Source of the DNA: Tanytarsus gracilentus
Taxonomy: Eukaryota; Arthropoda; Insecta; Diptera; Chironomidae
DNA: 64,000 nt
Assembly (NCBI GenBank): GCA_038502055.1
Contig: JAXRKN010000035.1
Span: forward strand, 624,501-688,500
Direction of reading: 5' to 3'
Every line of letters begins with the position of its first letter. Position 1 is the stretch's first letter. The notes beneath the pieces were generated by a model. The model was given only the letters and a program-made list of their open reading frames with translations, did no database searches and was not told the origin of the DNA. This document shows positions 43,201 through 54,474 of this stretch, one piece after another. Made by a program: the position numbers and the translations under genes.

Positions 43201-46200
43201 AAAAATTTAAAAAAAGCCGTTAAATAATTCAAAAATTAAAAGGTTGAAGAAAAATTTTATTGCAGTTTTAAAATTAAGGTAATTTTCAAAAAAGCCGTTA
43301 AAAAATTTAGTTTTTGAAAATTTTAATGCCAAAAAAATCTAAAAATCACAAAAAATTAAGAAACCTCCAAAAATCTAAACAATCTCTTAAATCTACAAAA
43401 AAAAACTATTTCTCACTTTAATTCCCCCCAAAAATTCATTTCTCGATGTCTAACACAACACTCCGGATATTTTCAACCCCACAAACATTTCGCATTTCAC
43501 ATTTGATGTATTGTTGTTGCTCAACGAACGTGCATTGAATAAGTAAAGCTGCGTAACAGCCACTGGATGAATGCCGAGAAAAAGAAATCACTTCCGAGTG
43601 AAACCAATGTATCTCACTCGAAGGCATAGATGAGGACAAATGTTAGTCATTAATACGTTTTTTTTTCGGTGCTTCGTGATGATCGCAAATCATGATAGCG
43701 GTGATAATTGAGGAGGTCATGGAAGTGTCGTGCAAATTGATTTTGGACATGAATGAAAGATTTTTTGTGTATTTTTCAAATGCCAAAAACATTCAAATTT
43801 AAACCCTCAAAAGCTCTTTTCAATTCGATTACGAAAAAAGTTCATGAAAACTTTCACATAATCTCCTCCAACGTAACCCATGTCAAACTTGGATACAAAA
43901 CAAGTAAAAACATTCAATGGCGGAGTGTATGAATTGAGATTAGGAAAGGTTCATTCGAAATGTGTTTTAATCCTCAAATAATAACACCCTCGAAAATGTG
44001 AACCCAAAAATATTTTTACATCCCTCTCTGTGTTACTCGATGTGTGTCCATTATAGGATGAGAAAGTGGAAAGTTAATGAGAGACGCCTTTATGTGTTCG
44101 TAGTTCATGCAATATTTATGAGAATGGATGAAATCCTTCCGGTGTGCTTGATTTGAAACGAAAGAGCTTTTGATGATTTGTGAGAAAAGAGAAAGAGAAG
44201 GGGAGTTTGGCTCTGGAAATATACAAAAAGGGGAGTTTGACTCTGGAAAAATGTTAAAAGGGTTGTTTGTCTCTGGAAAAATGTTAAAAGCTCAGTTTGA
44301 CTCTGGAAAAATGTTAAAAGCTCAGTTTGACTCTGGAAAAAAACAAAAAATGCAGTTTAACTCTGGAAATATGTAAAAAGGGGTGTTTGATAGAGATCCT
44401 GAAAAAACCGGTTTTGGCCATTTCGGTTTTCACCGGTTTTGACTATTCAAAACCCGGTTTTAACCGGTTAACCGGTTTTGCGATTTTAAGAAAAATTCTA
44501 AAAAAAACAACTAAAAATCATTAAAAAACAGAGATAATTTTTAGGGCTGAGGCAGATGTTTCCTGAATGGTCTTAACTCCATCCAAAAGTCTGTCTTTTG
44601 TCGCTATCAGATCCGTCCTTTAGTACCTTCTTGTTTGAAAATTTTTTTCAACACCTGCCACAACCAGCCTTGATTTTGGAACCTCCTCAAAAGTCGATCC
44701 ACGAACCACTACTTCTTAAGAAATTTTTTCTTCAAACGACCAAGCACTTGAATAATCAGACATCAATCTTTGTTTTTTTGCTGGCGGTGCGTTACTAAAG
44801 CTAGCCTCAATTTCTTTGCTCCTTCATGGTGCTGTTCTGCTGCTTTCGGTTGGTCAAAAATCTTGGGATTTTTTTCGAAATGACCACGTAAACTCGATGT
44901 TGAACCTCTCTAATACTTGTAAAGACACCGTTTTATAAGAAAGTTTTCACAAGACCAAAACTTTAAATTTTGAAAATTTACGAAGATTTGTTTATCAACC
45001 ATTTTTATTAAAATTAAAAAATATCAAGAGCCATTAAATTTTATTATTCAAAACCGGTTAACCGAAATGAAAATTCGGTTTTCACCGGTTTTGAAAAGTT
45101 TCGGTGAAAACCGGCGAAAACCGGTTCGGTGAAAACCGTCAGGATCTCTAGTGTTTGACTCTGGAAAAATTCAAAAAATTATTAATATCGATAAAAATCA
45201 AAAATAATTTTTTTATCCTGTAAATTCCAGTAAATAAATTTTTACTTTCGTAATTATTTATTTTAAATTCTCATTAAATTATTTGCCCTAAAATTTCAAA
45301 CCAAAAAAATTCTCTTAATCAACTCTCAACTTCATAAACAATGTCCATTCCATCCCATTTTCATTGTTCACCCTCATCACACTTGAAATTCAAAATCATG
45401 CCCGAAAAATGCCAACCAAAAACTCTATGAGAACTTAATTTGCCACTTTGGTGACCTTAATTAGAGAGAGCCGAAAAATTCATCTCTAGATTAGATAATA
45501 ACTATGACACGATGATGGCCATTGAGGAGAGATTTAAGGTTATTGTATGACAAAAAATAGTTAATAAGAGAGAGAAATTTAAGGCTTTTTAAGTTTGGCG
45601 ATGTGAAAAGTTTTCTCGTAAAAATAAATTTCTGGTCAGAAGAGCTTTGATGAAACTTTTAGGCGACAACTGGATGGGGTTGAGTTGGTTTTAGATGTTG
45701 ATCGAGAAATTTTTTAATATAAATTTTTTTGCAATTTCTCCATTTTTTATTTTTTCGACTTCAAACTTCACGAAGCCATCATTAAATTTCCTTTCGAAAA
45801 CAACAACATCCTTCAAAATCGATGGAAAATGCCTTTCAGCATTTTTTCTTCTTCTTTTAAACAACAAACAACATTCAGTCATCGAAGAAAATTGCGTGAG
45901 ATGAAATCAGGAAGGAAAAAAAGTTTGTCCTCTGTCGTGTCACTCGGATGCGAGATGAAGAAGAAAATCAACCAGAAATGAGGATGAAGGAGGGACAAAT
46001 TGAAGATTAATGACTTTCTCTGGCTCTTGTGAATGAAAATCGAATCGAGAAACTTTTTTTTGGTGTGTCAGTGAATGAAATCGATAGAAGTGAATTAAGG
46101 GAAATTAGGAAGTGAAAAGATTTGCGATAAAAATAGAGAAAGAAACTTTAATAATTTTTTTCAGAGAGAATTTTTTCCACAACTTTATTTACACTTAAAG

Positions 46201-49200
46201 CAGGGATGGGAAATTACAAAAAATACAAATTTAAGCTCGCAGGTACCGAGTGCCTCTTGACTAAAATTTTTAGTTCAATATAAAGATGAAATTTGTAAAA
46301 AATAGAGAGGAAATTTTTGAAATATTTTTAACATATTTTAGTTCAATTTAAAGATGAAATTTTTAAAAAATAGAAGGGAAGGTTTTTAAAAAATTTTTTT
46401 AATCCATTATTAAGCACTTTAATTTATTAAATTGAATCCTCTCGAGACAATTTTTTTGCTCTTTTTTCTTTTCGCTGCTAAATTATGTGCATTATGTCCT
46501 GAGTAATGAAAATTGAAGAACTTTTCTTCTTTTCTTTTTAAACGCTCCACTTCATCTTAACAAAAAAAAGGAAGATGCGAATTGTACTTTTGATAATGGC
46601 AAGCAGTCAATCATTGCTGAGTGGTCGTTTTTATCATTTTGATGTTGTTTTTTTATTGAGAAGATTTTTGTGAGGTAGAAAACTTTCATGACTCATCCTC
46701 AAAACCGAATTAATCTCACTTCAACCCTTAAATTAAAATTAATCGACATCCAATTAATTTCTCGTTAACCCACTCACAAATCTTCTTCGCATTCGCTTTT
46801 AAAGCTTTCATTTTATTTTTTGAGGCTCTCGAAAATTTATTCATTCGAGTTACGAGTTGCGACTGTGGAAATGCGAAAAAGAGGCGACGGCAATAAATTA
46901 TTTATTTATCGATTTTCATCATTTTTCTCGAGCGAGAGATTTTCGCACGAGAGCATGGCGCAAAAAACATGTTTTCATACATTGCATAAATAAAAATGCT
47001 GATGATGGCGGTGGAAGAGTTGAAGATGCGGGGTTTGATTTGTTTTATGGTAATCGAGTGCGTATGGTGGAAAAAATTGAGAGTTTTTAAATATTTCTGG
47101 GTTTAATTTTGTGATTTTTTATTTTCTAGAATTTTTAAAAAAAATAATTTTTTTAATTTTTAAAATTTTTGTAAAAAAAATATAATTTTAATTTTTATAA
47201 AATTTGAATTTTTACAATTTTTTTTTAATTTTATTTTTAGATTTTTTATAATTTTCCTAATTTCTACTTTTAATTAAATTTTTCCAAATTTCAAGAAATT
47301 CATTTTGAACTTTCTTAAATTGCTCCATAAAATATTTCACCCACTAACCTCGAAAACTCAAAATCAATATTTTTTCTTATCTTCTCCTTATTTTATTCTC
47401 ACGCACAACCCTCAACCCACAGCTCATTTATCACATCACACTCGGTATCTCGGCAGACATTTTTATATTTTTTCATGTTCTCCACATTTTTTTTTATGTT
47501 TATGAAGTGAATTCATCATTTCCACTTTCGGATATGAGAGCTGATGTGAGACGATGCTGTAATGTGTCGGATTACGATACACTTTTTATGATTAATTTGA
47601 GTGCAATTTTAAGGAAAGAAAATGTTTGCACGCAACTGAACGGAAATAGTCGTAAAGTTATTATTTGATGATAAAACTGAGTAGAGAGAAATGTGGAGCA
47701 GATAAGGATGAAGTTTAGCCATAATTTTTGCGATGGAAAGTTTTAAGCATTTGAAATTGAAATTAAGGTCGTAAAGTGAGGAATGGAAAAATTAAAGAAA
47801 CAAAAATAATTTTCTACAAATTTTTTTGGTTTAAATTTTCAATGGACAAAAAAAATTTTTGGTTTAAATTTTCCGATGGACAAATTTTTTTGGTTTAAAT
47901 TTTCCAATGATTTAAAAATTCCCAACCCTTTTTTTTCATTTTCCCACATCTGCTTTCACATTTTCGCAATCTTTTCATAAAAATGCATCTCGCACAAATT
48001 TGAATGCAACTTCGTTATCCATTCATTCGCTCGCTTTATTCACAACATTTCTATTAAGCGCTTCCTATGTAATAAAGTTTTTCGCTCGCATGCTGGCACT
48101 CAGCCGCATGAAAAATGCAATTTTGCAAACCAACCACCACCATCATCAAAAAAAGCCCGTTTTTCTTTTGTCATGCGAATCTCGTTTCCACGTCAACGCA
48201 GTTGTGCGTGTATGTGCGATGATGGTTGAAGACAGATGCAAATAATTGAGTTTTTATGAAGAGAGAAATGCGAGATTTTGTGCGTGGAATTTTTTCTGGG
48301 GTTTATTTGAAGTAAAAATAAAAATTTTTATATAAAAATTAAAATTTAAATAAATTTTTCATATTAAAATTTAAATAATTTTTTCATATTAAAATTTAAA
48401 TAATTTTTTCATATTAAAATTTAAATAAATTTTCTAAAAAAAATTAAAATTAAAATTTTTTTAAATAAAAATTAAAATTAAAATTTTTTTAAATAAAAAT
48501 TAATTCAATTCTTTTAGAATTTTTTTACTCATTTCAAAAAAGTCAAAAAATAAAATTTAAACAATTTTATTTAATTTTTCATCACCTAACACGCGCATGG
48601 TCTCGATACTAATTCAAGAATTATCGCCTCTAATTCTTCCAATTGACTTTTTACAGTTTGAAGTTCTTGAGCTTGTTGTTCTAATTTTTGTGAATGACTT
48701 TCGAGTTGCTGTCCTTGGTCTAAAATTTTTGCAGCTTGATTTTCAATTTCTTGTCTCAAAATTTTATTTTCCTCATCGAGTCCACAGACAAAATCTTCAA
48801 CATCATCAACTTCACATTTTGGTGGAGTACTTGAGAGTTCTGTGGTTGTTACTTCAGTAGTTGTGATTGTTGTTGTTGTATCAGGATCGATATCCGGACA
48901 TTGAGTTCTCAAATCTTCAATTGAGTAAAAATTACATTACAAAAAATTAAATTTAATTAATTATATTGTCATACAAAATTCAAAAATCAAAAAACTCATA
49001 AATTAAATTTTTCTATTCATTCAAAAAATTTCCGCCCTCTTTTTTCACATTTAATTTCGCTCACTTTCGATCCCACCCACTTTTTCCGCACTCATCGCAA
49101 ACCCTTTCATTAAAGTGATACTTCAAAAGGCATTGACACAACAGCAGCGCGTGCATGGATGACTTACGACGCTGTTAAAAACACTCAACGCATTGTCGTC

Positions 49201-50617
49201 ATTAAAATCCCTCGAAATGCGTTTTTAATTTCACTTTTCAGCACTCAAAAGGTTTCGTTAGAGCGAAAAAAAATGATGAAAGAAGTTTTTATCCATAATG
49301 AGAGTCATTAATGCGTAATTTATTTCACGTGGCAGTGAACTGAGTGTGGATTACTTGCGTAAGAGTTAAAATTTTAGAATTTTATGGCTTCGCGGAGAAG
49401 TTTTTGAAATTCATAAATTATTATGGGAAATATGAAATTTAAAGCTTTCACTTCAAGTGCTTCAGCGGATTATTTCAAAAAATAATTAAAATATTTCTCT
49501 CTTTTCAGATTCCGGATAGACAACAACGATCACGTAATTGACGTAAATCGCGGCAATCTGGAGTACGAGTACGACCAAGTTCACATCATCTGTCCCTACT
49601 ATGAGCCGGGCACGAACGAGAATGAGACTGAAAAATACATCATTTACAATGTCTCGAAGGTGGAATATGAAACGTGTCGAATAACGAATCCAAATCCGAG
49701 AATCATTGCCATATGTGATAAGCCATTTAATGTAACGCTTGTGACGATCTCATTCCGACCATTCACGCCGCAGCCCGGCGGACTCGAGTTTAAGCCGGGC
49801 AATGATTATTATTTTATATGTGAGTTTTTGATGGGTTTAAATCTAATTAGTGAAGTTTTTAATTAGCTAAAGAGGGGTCAGGACATTTTACCCAATAATA
49901 GTTTTATCCATTGAGCATTTTTTGAAAATTTAACATTTGAAATTTCTTTTTAAAAGCCATTAAAAATTTTACAAAATTTAATTTCGAGAAAAATCAAAAA
50001 ATTAATACAAAATTAAAATTGGGTAAAATATCCTGACCCCTTTTTTACAAAAAAAAAATCACAAAAACCCCAATATTAAAATTTTTAACCCTATTTTTTC
50101 TCCTCATCCAGCAACATCGTCTCGCGATGACATCCATCGTCGCATCGGCGGTCATTGTACGACGGGAAATACCAAAGTGATATTTAAAGTATTTGGCGGC
50201 GATGAACCGTCACACAAATCGACTGATGTTCCGCACGAAAAGTCGCCGACGGGCGATTGGAAGGACGAGGAGTCGAGCGAGAGTACAAATAGTGAGCTCG
50301 ATGAATCGAATAAAATTCACTTTAGCGGAGATTATGATCACGCAACGCATCGTCCATTTTTCATCAATAGTAACAATGTTAACAATATTAGCGGCAGTAA
50401 GCCGACGAAAAAGACTAGTGAGTTGAACTTAATTTCATGAAAAAAATAAATTTAATGAACTTTTCTTCTTCCACCAGACGAACACGACAACCGTCAGAAT
50501 GAGGTAGTTAAGAACGAGGAGTTGACATACAATAACGCCTCATTGCGATCGAATTACACCCTAAGTGCCGCCCTCAGCTGTCTTATTCTCATTCTCATAA
50601 GGAACGGACGTACGTGA
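25243..50617 (+). CDS. Ephrin, four coding exons with a 24-kb first intron
   Basis: Exons 25243-25430, 49509-49819, 50112-50417 and 50478-50617 join in frame (phases 2, 1, 1) to 314 residues. The N-terminus has a long charged lead then a hydrophobic segment (FVIIVFIHLELLLLAKSSHG), acting as signal or anchor. The ephrin domain follows: FYLHWNTSNPI, FRIDNNDHVIDVNRG, VHIICPYYEP, ETCRI, ICDKP, PGGLEFKPGNDYYFI and STSSRDDIHRRIGGHC, with the four conserved cysteines. A Ser/Glu-rich stalk leads to a C-terminal hydrophobic run (LSAALSCLILILI) with only five residues after it, as in a GPI signal or short anchor. Ephrins are cell-surface ligands of Eph receptor kinases in axon guidance and boundary formation. 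The start is the first in-frame ATG in a CAACAATGG context. Confidence 0.93.
26094..26162 (+). repeat. TTTACGCAC decamer tandem repeat
   Basis: TTTACGCACT, TTATGCACTT, TTACGCACAT, TTACGCACTT, TAACGCACAT and CTACGCATCT follow each other with a 10-11-bp period. The flanking GGTTAAAAAATTAATTTTTC near 26038 and its near copy at 26185 suggest a wider ~145-bp duplication. Confidence 0.6.
33177..33290 (+). repeat. 72-bp direct duplication
   Basis: CATTTTAACGGTGAAAAAAA followed by ATTTAAAT occurs at about 33185 and again at about 33257, both copies preceded by a T-rich run. Confidence 0.55.
33753..33861. repeat. Inverted-repeat element, family B (CAAGG ends)
   Basis: TCAAGGAGTGGAAACTAGAA plus ATATTT at the left pairs with AAATATTTCTAGTTTCCCGC plus CCTTGA at the right: 26 positions with three mismatches around a 57-bp AT-rich centre. 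Confidence 0.6.
34224..34331. repeat. Inverted-repeat element, family B (CAAGGGTGGGACACT ends)
   Basis: CAAGGGTGGGACACT and AGTGTCCCATCCTTG are inverted copies with one mismatch. AATATTTTGGA / GGAATATTTT-like internal parts also pair loosely. Confidence 0.6.
36200..36425. repeat. Diverged AATCTxAGATTAAA repeats
   Basis: AATCCTAGATTAAAT, AATCATAGATTAAAG, CTTAGATTAAATTAAG, then TCTCAAATAAATCTTCAGAT and TCTCAAATAAATCTTGAGAT recur in tandem order, the last two as a clear 26-bp pair. Similar text returns at 63186-63545. Confidence 0.5.
44201..44390 (+). repeat. 30-bp tandem array, interrupted by a hAT-like insertion
   Basis: Six full units of exactly 30 bp begin at 44201, 44231, 44261, 44291, 44321 and 44351, each around GTTTGACTCTGGAAAAATGT. 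A seventh begins at 44381 and is cut after GGGTGTTTGA by the inserted element; CTCTGGAAAAATTCAAAAAA resumes at 45159. Confidence 0.85.
44391..45150. mobile_element. 760-bp non-autonomous hAT-like element with 8-bp target duplication
   Basis: TAGAGATCCTGA at the left and TCAGGATCTCTA at the right are perfect 12-bp inverted ends. Flanking GTGTTTGA is exactly duplicated (44383-44390 and 45151-45158), the 8-bp footprint of hAT transposition. Subterminal parts are dense in CCGGTTTT / AACCGG motifs on both sides. The 500-bp middle has no transposase; the only ORF of note (44598-44798) has no recognisable domain. Insertion lies within the seventh unit of a 30-bp tandem array, which makes the boundaries certain. 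Confidence 0.88.
46201..46235 (+). mobile_element. Left-end fragment of family A MITE
   Basis: CAGGGATGGGAAATTACAAA matches the terminal repeat of family A. No matching right end was found nearby, so it is a solo end. Confidence 0.45.
47815..47910 (+). repeat. Three-unit tandem repeat (TTTTTTTGGTTTAAATTTTC)
   Basis: TTTTTGGTTTAAATTTTC followed by (C)AATGGACAAA or CGATGGACAAA appears three times with a period of about 31-36 bp. Confidence 0.6.
48343..48490 (+). repeat. 25-bp and 29-bp AT-rich tandem repeats
   Basis: TTAAAATTTAAATAATTTTT plus TCATA is repeated about four times from 48350, followed by two copies of TTAAAATTAAAATTTTTTTA plus AATAAAAA. Confidence 0.7.
48586..48914 (-). CDS. Exon-like ORF: Thr-rich plus coiled-coil protein, nested antisense in ephrin intron 1
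   Basis: An open frame of about 109 residues with coding-like codon use ends in a TAG stop. It begins after a possible acceptor (CTCAATTGAAG) and has no ATG of its own, so it reads as a last exon entered in phase 1, the phase also used after the signal-peptide exons of the two BR3-like genes. Residues: a Cys-Pro start (RTQCPDIDPD), a Thr-rich run (TTTTITTTEVTTTELSSTPP), a two-Cys segment, a 50-residue heptad helix (ENQAAKILDQGQQLESHSQK onward) and a PCAC end. A secreted coiled-coil protein is plausible. The first exon was not found; a family A element copy abuts the 5' border and may have displaced it. Confidence 0.5.
48917..48985 (-). mobile_element. Family A MITE fragment abutting the nested exon
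   Basis: CAATTGAGTAAAAATTACAT, ACAAAAAATTAAATTTAATT and GTCATACAAAATTC match the interior of the family A copies at 14324 and 14731. The TIR is missing at the exon side, where element sequence runs directly into the exon-like ORF. Confidence 0.5.
49874..50040. mobile_element. 167-bp inverted-repeat element in ephrin intron 2 (family C)
   Basis: GGGGTCAGGACATTTTACCC at the left and GGGTAAAATATCCTGACCCC at the right are inverted with one mismatch in 20. The element makes up over half of the 292-nt intron. Related ends occur at 51413, 52930, 58954 and 59860. Confidence 0.75.
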
Positions 50618-51479
50618 AACATTTCACATTTTTCCACTTCGAGTCTTTTTTTTAGTTACAAAAATGTGAGAAAATTTCTTTAATTTATTTCATATAAAAA
50701 AAGAACTTTTGTGTATAAAAAAATTGTTTTTTGGTTCGTAAACGAAAAAAAAATGTAAAAGAGTCCTAAAAAAATTATTTGATAATTTTTAGGTGTTAAG
50801 AAAAAAATGCTAAATTATTTATTTAGAATAGAAAAAAAAGAGATTTCTAAAATCACCGCGAGGATGAACATTCCAAAATTTAATTCACACAAAAACAGTC
50901 TCGGGAATTTTTTTCGGCAGCTTTTTGGACTTTTTTAAATTTGCCTTTTGGCTGAAATTTTAAATTTTTACGCTTTTAGTTCAACTTGAAATTTATATCA
51001 TGAAAAAATTAATTTAAGTTTGATTTTAAGTCGAATGAAATAGTTTGCAAAAAAAATCTTCAATAATTAATTTCAACTTTTAAAAAACCCAAACATCACC
51101 CAATTTACAATCTGTGCCACACCACAAAAACTCCAATCAAAACTCCACAAATGAATCAAAAATAATTTTCCACTTTTGTCCAAAATAGTTTTTAAGTCAA
51201 CAAATGCATTTCAACCTTTTTTTACACACACATAACAATTAATTGCAATAGCTCATAATCTGGTGTTCAATTTCAGTATTTAATCGAACCAATTACTTTT
51301 TATCAAGCGTCAATAGAGATTTTTTTTGAAGACGAATAATTTAAACATAACCAAGAAATTAAAATTTAATCACACTAAAGAAAAAAGTTGGAAGTTGGAG
51401 AGAAATGAGGGGTTAGGATGTTTGACCCAAAGACATTTTGCCAAAAAATAGGAGGAATTAAAAAATTCATTTTATTTAA

Positions 51480-51727
51480 TAAATTAAATAATTAAATTTG
51501 GAATTTAGAATTAGAAAATTTAATTAATTTAAATTTTATTTTGGGAAATTTCATGAATTTTATATGAAAATTTAACTAATTTAAATTAAATTTTAAAAAA
51601 TTCCATGAATTTTGTATGAAAATTTAATTAATTTAAATTTATTTTTGAAAAATTTCATGAATTTTATATGAAATAAATTTTTGTAATGTAATTTTTACTC
51701 AATTACAACTTAATTGCTCATCTCTGA
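51480..51727. mobile_element. Family A MITE, right-ended copy
   Basis: TTGTAATGTAATTTTTACTC and AATTGCTCATCTCTG form the right end. Three local copies of the block CATGAATTTTATATGAAAAT / CATGAATTTTGTATGAAAAT precede it, the same internal duplication seen inverted in the 14731 copy. The left end is not clear. Confidence 0.55.
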
Positions 51728-53088
51728 TTTTGCGGTATTTTTTTCGTCAGACCTGAGTGCTCCCTCTTCGTTAACATCAACAACAAAAAAAACTCTCCTT
51801 CTTCATCTTTCTCCCACTTCCATCTCAATAGCCATAAGAATTAATTACAGCAATTTTTTAAACTTTTCAGTTTGATTAAAAATAATTTTTTCACATGCAC
51901 TGCATCACAATAGTTCATACATAAGTAATTTAAACACAATAATGAAATATATTTAAAAGCTGAAAAAAGCCCAATAATGTCAATGTTCTCCTCCTGTACC
52001 TTAAAGTCAATAAAAAGAAATTCCCAATTGAAAACTGTAGCAGAAATCAACCCGATGAATGTCAGAGAGAAAAAAAATTAATTTAATGTGTTGAAAAATG
52101 TTTTAGGCGAATTTTAAAAATATTTAAAGTCAATGACTTTATCAAACAATAAATCAAGGCCTAAAAATTGATTTTGAGAAATTTTCGAGCAACTTTTCGA
52201 AACATTTTTAAAATCTTAGAATAAAAAGTGCCATTTTTAGTCATTTAAAGTTGCTGGAAAATTTCTCAAAACCTTCAAAAGTGCAAATTCGCCTAAATTA
52301 AAACTTAAAAATGGTCGAAAATGATGAGAAATATTTACGAAAAGTTGGAAAAAATCCTCGATGATAAAAAATTTTGTAAAATTTTGAAATTGTAAATTAT
52401 GAAATAAAAAAATCTTGTCATGAATGGATGAAAAAATAAAAATGAAAAATGTTTAAAAAGAAAATTTATTTTTTCTCTAATTAAAATTGTTTGCCACAGA
52501 AAAATAGTGAGACATCAAACGCTGTGAAGTTCCTTCTTCAACACCGTAACATGAGGGCGGAGAGAGCGAATGCAAATGCAAAAAGAAAAGTGCAAAAATT
52601 ATGCAACCATCTGCAGTGCGATGTGTCAAGTGCACACACATTATAAAATACACAAACGAGACTGGCATTTCATGAGGGCTGCTTTTGAATGGCTTCTTGT
52701 GCGCTTTTGTGTCTTTTGGCATATTTTTTACACACAGCAGATGTGCGTGTTTGCATTATTTGGCACAAGAGAATGCAAGAGAGTGGAAAAAAGATGGTGA
52801 AGTGCAGTTTTTTTAATGCAATCATGGCTGCACTTTTAAATATGGAAGATGATGAAAAATAATGGCGGAGTTTAGAGGGAAAATTTAAATGTGAACTTTT
52901 GAGGTTTAAAAATATTTTTTGAATTTTTAAGGGTGCAGGAAATTTTACCCAAAAGTAAAAATGCCCACAAATTTAAATTTAATTTTTTTAGAGATTTTAA
53001 TTTAAAAAAAATTTATTACATTTTAATAGTTTTTTATTTTATTTAAATTTTATTTTATTTTATAAAAAAATTCAAATAGGGTGGACGC

Positions 53089-54474
53089 TTGTTATTCCGG
53101 AGTAAATTGATTCGCAAGATAATAAATGATGAAATTTCTCTAACTTGGCACTGCTGATCATGCATTATCGATACCTCGTTAGATTCGCAAAAGACACAGC
53201 TTTATTTTGACACTGACTTTAAATTTTTACTGGTCTCCTTCATGCTTAAAAATTAATTCAAAACCTTGCTGGTAATTCCGGAGTGAATGCTTGTAATTCC
53301 GGAGTAAATTTTAAAAATTCGATATAAAATCAAATTTTGATAAAATCCTCATACTTTCTTGAGTGAAGTGATTAAGTATGAAGAGATTGATATTTTTTGG
53401 GATTTCAATGTCTGGCAAGTGCAAGCAGTGCTTCCAACAACCTCCAAAATCACTTTTTTTATGACTTTTTTGCAATTTTTTACTTTCAATAGTAGATAAA
53501 ATAAGAGCTAAATCACTTCAGAGGGCAAATTAAGAACAGAACTCAATACTCACCCCTAAAAAGCATCTCTGAATATTTTTATTTCTCTTCGTTCTGAGAT
53601 CTTAATGTGAGTAAAATAATTTTAAAGTCGTCGAGGAAATTTTTGATACTGTACTCTAATCTATATTTAGTTTTCATAATGGATCTTGGTTCCTGCAACG
53701 GAAACTAGTTCCTTGACATGATTTTGGCTACTGTAATGTTAGTTTAACCTGTTATTCGATCTTGGTTCCTCCGCTTGAAGTTAGTTCCTCCAGTAGAAGT
53801 TAGTTCCTCCGCTGGATATTACTTCCTCCACTGGATGTTGGTTCCTCTAATAAAAGCTAGTTTTAGGACATGCTTTATGCTGGGTGTTGATTCCCTCGTT
53901 GGAGTTTTGGAAAAGCTTTTAAGTCTTTTATTTCCTTTTTTAAACTGAACTGCCACAAACGAGTCACGTCTACGATTATTTTTTGTTTATTTTTTCATTC
54001 ATTTTGGATTTTATCCCGATAAAAAAAATTTTTACTGATGAAAATTTCATGGACTACTAATGTGAAATTTACTCCGGAATTATAAGCAATTTCACTCCGG
54101 AATTATAAGCACGTCATAAATGTTAATTTTTAAAGCACTTTGTGGACATATAAAATTTAAGTTGGTATAGGAATGTGTTGATGAAGACCTTCATGACTCA
54201 AGAAAAATACTGATGTAAAAATTGCAACTGATTTAATTGATGAAAATTGATGAGATAAATGAAGAGGATTTTTGTATGAAGAAAATTAAAACGTGCTTTT
54301 CAAGTACAAAGCAAGTCTAAAAGTCATCGCTTTATTTTACAAAATTGTCGCGCATGACAATACCTTCAAACTTTATATAGAAAGTCAAGGTGTAAAACAT
54401 GTTGTTCGTAAGATATTGACGCATGTAATTTTACTCCGGAATTATAAGCACTCCGGAATAACAAGCGTCCACCC
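53089..54474. mobile_element. 1386-bp TA-flanked element with nested inverted repeats (Tc1/mariner-like, non-autonomous)
   Basis: GGGTGGACGCTTGTTATTCC then GGAG at the left is matched exactly by CTCC then GGAATAACAAGCGTCCACCC at the right, a perfect 24-bp terminal repeat. TA lies on both sides (53087-53088, 54475-54476). A second inverted pair is inside: two direct copies of GTAATTCCGGAGT near 53271-53307 face two copies of ACTCCGGAATTATAAGCA near 54068-54110 and one more near 54433. A GTTCCTCC(A/G)CTGGA tandem run is at 53690-53860. No transposase frame is evident. Confidence 0.82.
53690..53860 (+). repeat. GTTCCTCCGCTGGAAGTTA tandem repeats inside the 1386-bp element
   Basis: TGGTTCCTCCGCTTGAAGTT, AGTTCCTCCAGTAGAAGTTA, GTTCCTCCGCTGGATATTAC, TTCCTCCACTGGATGTTGG and GTTCCTCTAATAAAAGCTAG follow in tandem with a period near 20 bp, preceded by more diverged units. 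Confidence 0.65.

Larger units (their letters stand above)
25431..49508. other. 24-kb first intron of ephrin
   Basis: The intron runs from GTGAGT to a CTCTTTTCAG acceptor. It is AT-rich, broken by islands of more balanced composition (about 28500-28660, 29220-29480, 35440-35620, 42840-43060, 43860-44200) that could be enhancers. It carries several inverted-repeat elements, tandem repeats and one antisense exon-like ORF (48586-48914). The other short ORFs have biased, repetitive composition and no recognisable domain. No tRNA or known microRNA was recognised on reading. Confidence 0.75.

Noticed and set aside
44170..44376. Decapeptide-repeat protein
   Set aside because: The frame is a by-product of a 30-bp tandem array inside an intron; an inserted element cuts the array and nothing suggests expression.
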